A stretch of DNA of 64,000 nt, taken from NCBI GenBank assembly GCA_002633025.1, contig NMRB01001045.1:1-64000 (forward strand). The letters are read 5' to 3'. The notes beneath the pieces are model-generated. The model did not search any database, was not told where the DNA came from, and was given only the letters and a program-made list of their open reading frames with translations. Both the position numbers and the translations under genes were made by a program. Of the stretch, positions 60,601 through 64,000 are shown in pieces. Position 1 is the stretch's first letter; each line of letters opens with the position of its first letter. This DNA is from Notospermus geniculatus (lineage: Eukaryota > Nemertea > Pilidiophora > Heteronemertea > Lineidae).

Positions 60601-62888
60601 TTGGCTTAGAATAGAATCTTGAAATTTTGTGTGTAGGTAAATTCTGCCAAACATGATCTAGAGCTCTAAATTTAGCACAGTTGTATGCTCTGGCCTGTTG
60701 GGGGATGCCTTTTGAAAACGTCCTTATGATAATATCGCCTGAGCGCTGCTTGCTAAGAATCACGAAACTTGCGATGGGTTCCATTTGAATTAGACTACGT
60801 CACATTTCTTCACTTACAGGAAGTACGTTCCACTGTGATAGCACGTCCTCTTGAAATCAATGAAGTGGAGCGAGGTTTGACGGGATCGATCACAGCTGTG
60901 GAGGTAAGCAACTATTTATTATTATTATTATAACTTTATTTCATGCTCAAAAAGAAACACATTTACATTTACATTTGCCTGTAGATTTCATATATTGTGT
61001 TTGTCTCTTTATTCTATTTATTCCTGTGAGGAATTTATGCCTTTAACACTGTAAACTATTTCAGGGTGAGATTCAAAAGACGGTCAACATGATAGACAAT
61101 GTAGCATCAGATGAGGCCAACCTGGAGGCAAAGATTGAAAAGAGGAAGAATGAGTTGGAGAGGAACCAGAAACGATTACAAACACTTCAGAGTGTCAGGT
61201 ATGTATTAAATGTACATGTATGAGGCACGGATCCTGTGGAAGGTGCCCCTGACATGTGTAGCTCATGGATTTAATTTTGTGCCAAGTCCTTGAAATTGAC
61301 TGCAATTTTTGAATTGGGCGTAATTGTGAGGCTGCCTAGGAAAACTCGTCGGATGTCACGTTTGAGGAAAGTGTTGGCCTTGGTGAACCCGCACAGTTCA
61401 TTCAATGGCCGAAATGTATTCCATAACAGGTAAACACCCTTGTTGATCATCCAGCGACATCCGATGGGTTTTCCTACATGGCGCCTTTGCAGTCAGTTGT
61501 CAAAATTGACTGCAAATTTTCAATAAAAAGGCACCAACCACTGTATTCGTTTCTTCAGTCCTGGATCAACCCTTTTGTATCTTTCATCGACATACGGTAA
61601 TCCAAAATCAGCATGCCTATGATGATGCTGGAAGCAGATCTTGATAAAATATTATCCCATTTGCAATCTCTTGCAAGGCTGCTTTACGGCACGGCGTGTG
61701 CTATTTTCCAAATTCAACATTCGTCTCCTCACTTTCTCTTTCCTTACAGACCAGCTTATATGGATGAATATGAAAAATATGAAGAAGACTTGGAGAAATT
61801 ATACTCGGATTATTTGATCAAATTTAGAAATCTCACTTATCTAGAGCAGTTATATGAGGACTATGTGAAAGCAGAGCAAGACAGGTTTGAGGTGAGGTTT
61901 TGGTTCATTCCAGCCTATATTTCTTTCATGTCAAATGAACTTTCAGAAATTTGGATCAAAATTTGCATGAGATGGATAAAATCAATGCATTATGCCATTA
62001 CTTATTCATTGAGTAGCTCGTGATGGCCTCCTCTGTACTTACCAGGGCCAATAATGCTATAGCTTCGGCCCTGACGGAAAAATGAAATACAAATTCAAAC
62101 AAATGACTTATTCATCCCCAATTTTTAGTATACTAATTACAACATCTCAACATACTGTTTTCCAGGAGACAGAATCATCCCTGCGCAAGATGGCCGACAA
62201 AATCAAGACAGATGACCAGAATCTTAAGAGTCTGAACCACCATGAGGTCGAAGAAGATGAGTTTGGAGGCCTAGTGGAAGAGGATGACGGGGAGTCCGAG
62301 TCCGAAGAAGAGGAGGCTGTCAAACAGCGGCCGTCACATGGAAGGCAACGACAAGGTCAGTACGCATAGCAGGGCTCGCAGTGACCACTGAAAAGTTGGG
62401 GTTTAAGGGTCCCACATATTTTTCAAGGGTCCATAATGTACCTGGTATTGGTAAACCAAATTTCAAGGATCCTTTCATTGTTTTGGGAGGTAAAGACACT
62501 TTTCAGGGGTTATCTTGAGGCCTGGCAGGGGGAGAATTTGAGATCTCTGATGAGATTCTGTGAAGTAAAGTTGAAGGTGAACCTAGTGCATATCGTCATA
62601 CTGTATCCTCAACTTCTGCCAAGTGTGCAAGTGTATATATTTATTACAGTACCACCGCCAGAGAAACCTCAGCCCGGTGAACAGATGCAAATGTTTGGGA
62701 GCATGGGAGCTGATGATGATGATGACGAGGAAGATGATTCCGAGGTATCTGGGGACTCTGACCTTGAGATTGATGGTGAAGATGATGAAGATGGAGATTC
62801 AGATGAAGAGATCGAGATAGCACATCGTGGTGGGCGGATGAGGCGACAACCTCCGCCTCCAATGGAGGACAGTGACAATGACTTCTAA
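57694..62888 (+). CDS. CLUAP1: Clusterin-associated protein 1 (IFT38, IFT-B component)
   Basis: Ten exons: 57694-57715, 58667-58778, 58955-59039, 59710-59889, 60385-60480, 60820-60903, 61065-61198, 61750-61891, 62166-62355, 62650-62888. The sum is 1284 nt, 427 aa, close to human (413). The start MSFRDLR, split by an intron, then [13 protein letters not shown], is the family N-terminus. It is followed by [51 protein letters not shown] and [13 protein letters not shown]. Residues 1 to about 190 form the CH-like domain that contacts other IFT-B subunits, about 190-310 is coiled coil, and the tail is acidic ([14 protein letters not shown]-like runs) ending [12 protein letters not shown]. The protein works in intraflagellar transport for cilium assembly. 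The intron after exon 5 starts with GC, not GT. No frame break is seen, so it should be functional. Confidence 0.97.
57873..57886. promoter_or_regulatory. X-box-like palindrome in CLUAP1 intron 1
   Basis: The sequence aatgccatggcaat matches the RFX X-box gttgccatggcaac at 11 of 14 positions, including the core. RFX factors drive many ciliary genes, including CLUAP1 relatives, but the outer half-site bases differ. The surrounding sequence is rich in atgcatgc and caatgc words, so chance is a real alternative. Confidence 0.3.
58246..58445. repeat. Three direct copies of a 35-bp unit in CLUAP1 intron 1
   Basis: The word gtagctaagaaagacgacag plus atggcgctgca or a variant occurs three times at uneven spacing. 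Confidence 0.8.
59310..59577 (-). mobile_element. tRNA-derived SINE in CLUAP1 intron 3
   Basis: On the minus strand TGGCCTACTGGTTAAGG (A box) and GGGTTCTAATCC (B box) form a Leu-tRNA-like head. The body then includes CCAAGGCAAGTAAAAGACCC. The body ends near 59310. Confidence 0.65.
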
Positions 62889-63330
62889 AGTGCAGTGACA
62901 CACTAAGCTTTTGTATCTAGCTTAGAGTATGCATTCTTTCAAGTCCTAATACCAGTATGAAACTAACAATGTAAGGTGGTCGAAGTCTTGCCTCAGTTAT
63001 GTTCACACATTTTAGGTTAAAGCAGGCCTCACACGAGGGCGGTTCTGACGGTGGTTCAGCACGGTTTTGAACCGTGCTGAACCTCGATGACAACGCCTAG
63101 ACACCGTGAGGGAGTTCGCCATTGACCGCCACCTTGTTATTGGATCCGCAGGATTTTCAAAATGTTTGTAATTTTACGGCGGTTCTCAAAACCGGGAATC
63201 ACCGAGTTGCTATCTTGTTGTTACCTTTCACAACCCTTCAGAACCGCTGAAAAAATGGCTTGTGGCCACCTCGCAATATCCTCTAGACCACATATGGACC
63301 GTACATGACCGGGTTTACACGGTAAGGCCA
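62889..63330. other. CLUAP1 3' flank with a ggttc/gaacc palindromic repeat
   Basis: After the stop codon there is no clear AATAAA nearby. Around 63025-63245, cacgagggcggttctgacgg, aaccgtgctgaacc and agaaccgctg words occur in both orientations, suggesting a further foldback element. Confidence 0.5.
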
Positions 63331-63335
63331 GACTT

Positions 63336-63370
63336 TTTATGGTCCCCACACCACAAGTGTGGGGACCATT
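63336..63370. repeat. 13-bp-stem hairpin atggtccccacac
   Basis: The stem atggtccccacac pairs with gtgtggggaccat across a 5-base loop. It has the same outer ATGGTYCCC/GGGRACCAT design as the hairpin at 54736. Confidence 0.85.
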
Positions 63371-63905
63371 TTGTTATCACTCAGTCAGGAAAATTCTGCT
63401 TCTTTTTCTTCCACACATCACGTGACATACTGGGCGCATTGATACAGAGGCCTATTTTTCGTGCGACTTCAAGTGACGGCAGAGGCAAATTTCGCGTCTT
63501 TCACGTCTCGCGAGATTTCTTGAGACACAAACATTGGAATTTTTTTTAAACCTCTCTAACAAAAGTTTAGTGTCCTCCCTTGAGCTGTGTGCAATTTCAT
63601 TAAAATTGATTATTTCCTTCGGGTAGATATTGCGTGGCAATTCGGCCTCAAATGTACACGAAATGTACAGGCGGTGTATTACTGTACTTAGCCCCAAGCC
63701 ATGCCACATGTCATGATGTGCCAGCCATTACAGTTTAGTTCGTTTGAGTGCCTGACATGCCTGAGTTGTCACTGTTGACCTGGCACTTGTAGTATTACAC
63801 TTGTTCCAGTTTAGTTCGTTCGAGTACCCGACTTTACCTGATACTACTGAGGTAGACTGGTATCTGGTCTTCTGGGCAGCTATCAGGATCAGTCTACTGC
63901 TGAAG

Positions 63906-63980
63906 TCACAGGAGTTCGTTAAACAATCAACATACATACATAGTGTGTATGTATGTGATTGTTAACAAACTCCTGTGCTG
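63906..63980. repeat. Hairpin with about 33-bp arms at the window end
   Basis: The arms caggagttcgttaaacaatc plus aacatacatacata and their inverted form, ending gattgttaacaaactcctg, flank a short gtg loop. Confidence 0.85.
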
Positions 63981-64000
63981 AAAAAAATTAAAGTAAATAG

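Overview
The window is eukaryotic genomic DNA from an invertebrate animal. The genes are split by many introns with GT-AG boundaries, intergenic space is AT-rich, and short words such as taggcctac and acatgtacatgta recur throughout. Interspersed foldback elements are extremely dense. This style, together with a cilia gene (CLUAP1), a SUEL-type lectin, an animal G-alpha subunit and an M3 oligopeptidase, suggests a marine invertebrate. A non-vertebrate deuterostome (echinoderm, hemichordate or lancelet) is the likeliest guess, but the species cannot be fixed from the sequence.

Layout. Positions 1-2314 are a TTTTTCCA-type minisatellite with an internal inverted block. Positions 2500-15700 hold no gene that I can recognise and are a mosaic of foldback/MITE elements, tandem repeats and a tRNA-derived SINE. 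A secreted SUEL/rhamnose-binding lectin gene starts at 15733 (+). It has a signal-peptide exon, a lectin-domain exon at 17661-17942 and then three small phase-1 exons at 32354, 33293 and 33871. Its introns carry many repeats, including a TTAA-flanked element of 2.7 kb and a TTAA-flanked foldback interrupted by an assembly N. A mobile-element-like cysteine-rich ORF lies at 35639-36775. The first coding exon of a G12/13-class G-alpha gene lies on the minus strand (37389-37865).

From 38657 the window becomes gene-rich. A complete 14-exon M3 oligopeptidase gene (+, 38657-49178, 749 aa) is followed tail-to-tail by a complete 6-exon DPH7 gene (-, 53803-50625, 391 aa). After a repeat-rich gap (54858-55438 is N) comes a complete 10-exon CLUAP1/IFT38 gene (+, 57694-62888, 427 aa). 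In all three the exon phases join without a break and the summed lengths are multiples of three, which strongly supports the models.

The genes do not form a pathway: GPCR signalling, a cytosolic or organellar peptidase, diphthamide synthesis on eEF2, and intraflagellar transport. Two observations stand out. The M3 protein keeps HEFGH but appears to have lost the third zinc ligand and neighbouring active-site residues, so it may be a pseudopeptidase. The foldback elements are nested inside one another and share termini, leaving filled and empty sites that can be read within this one window.
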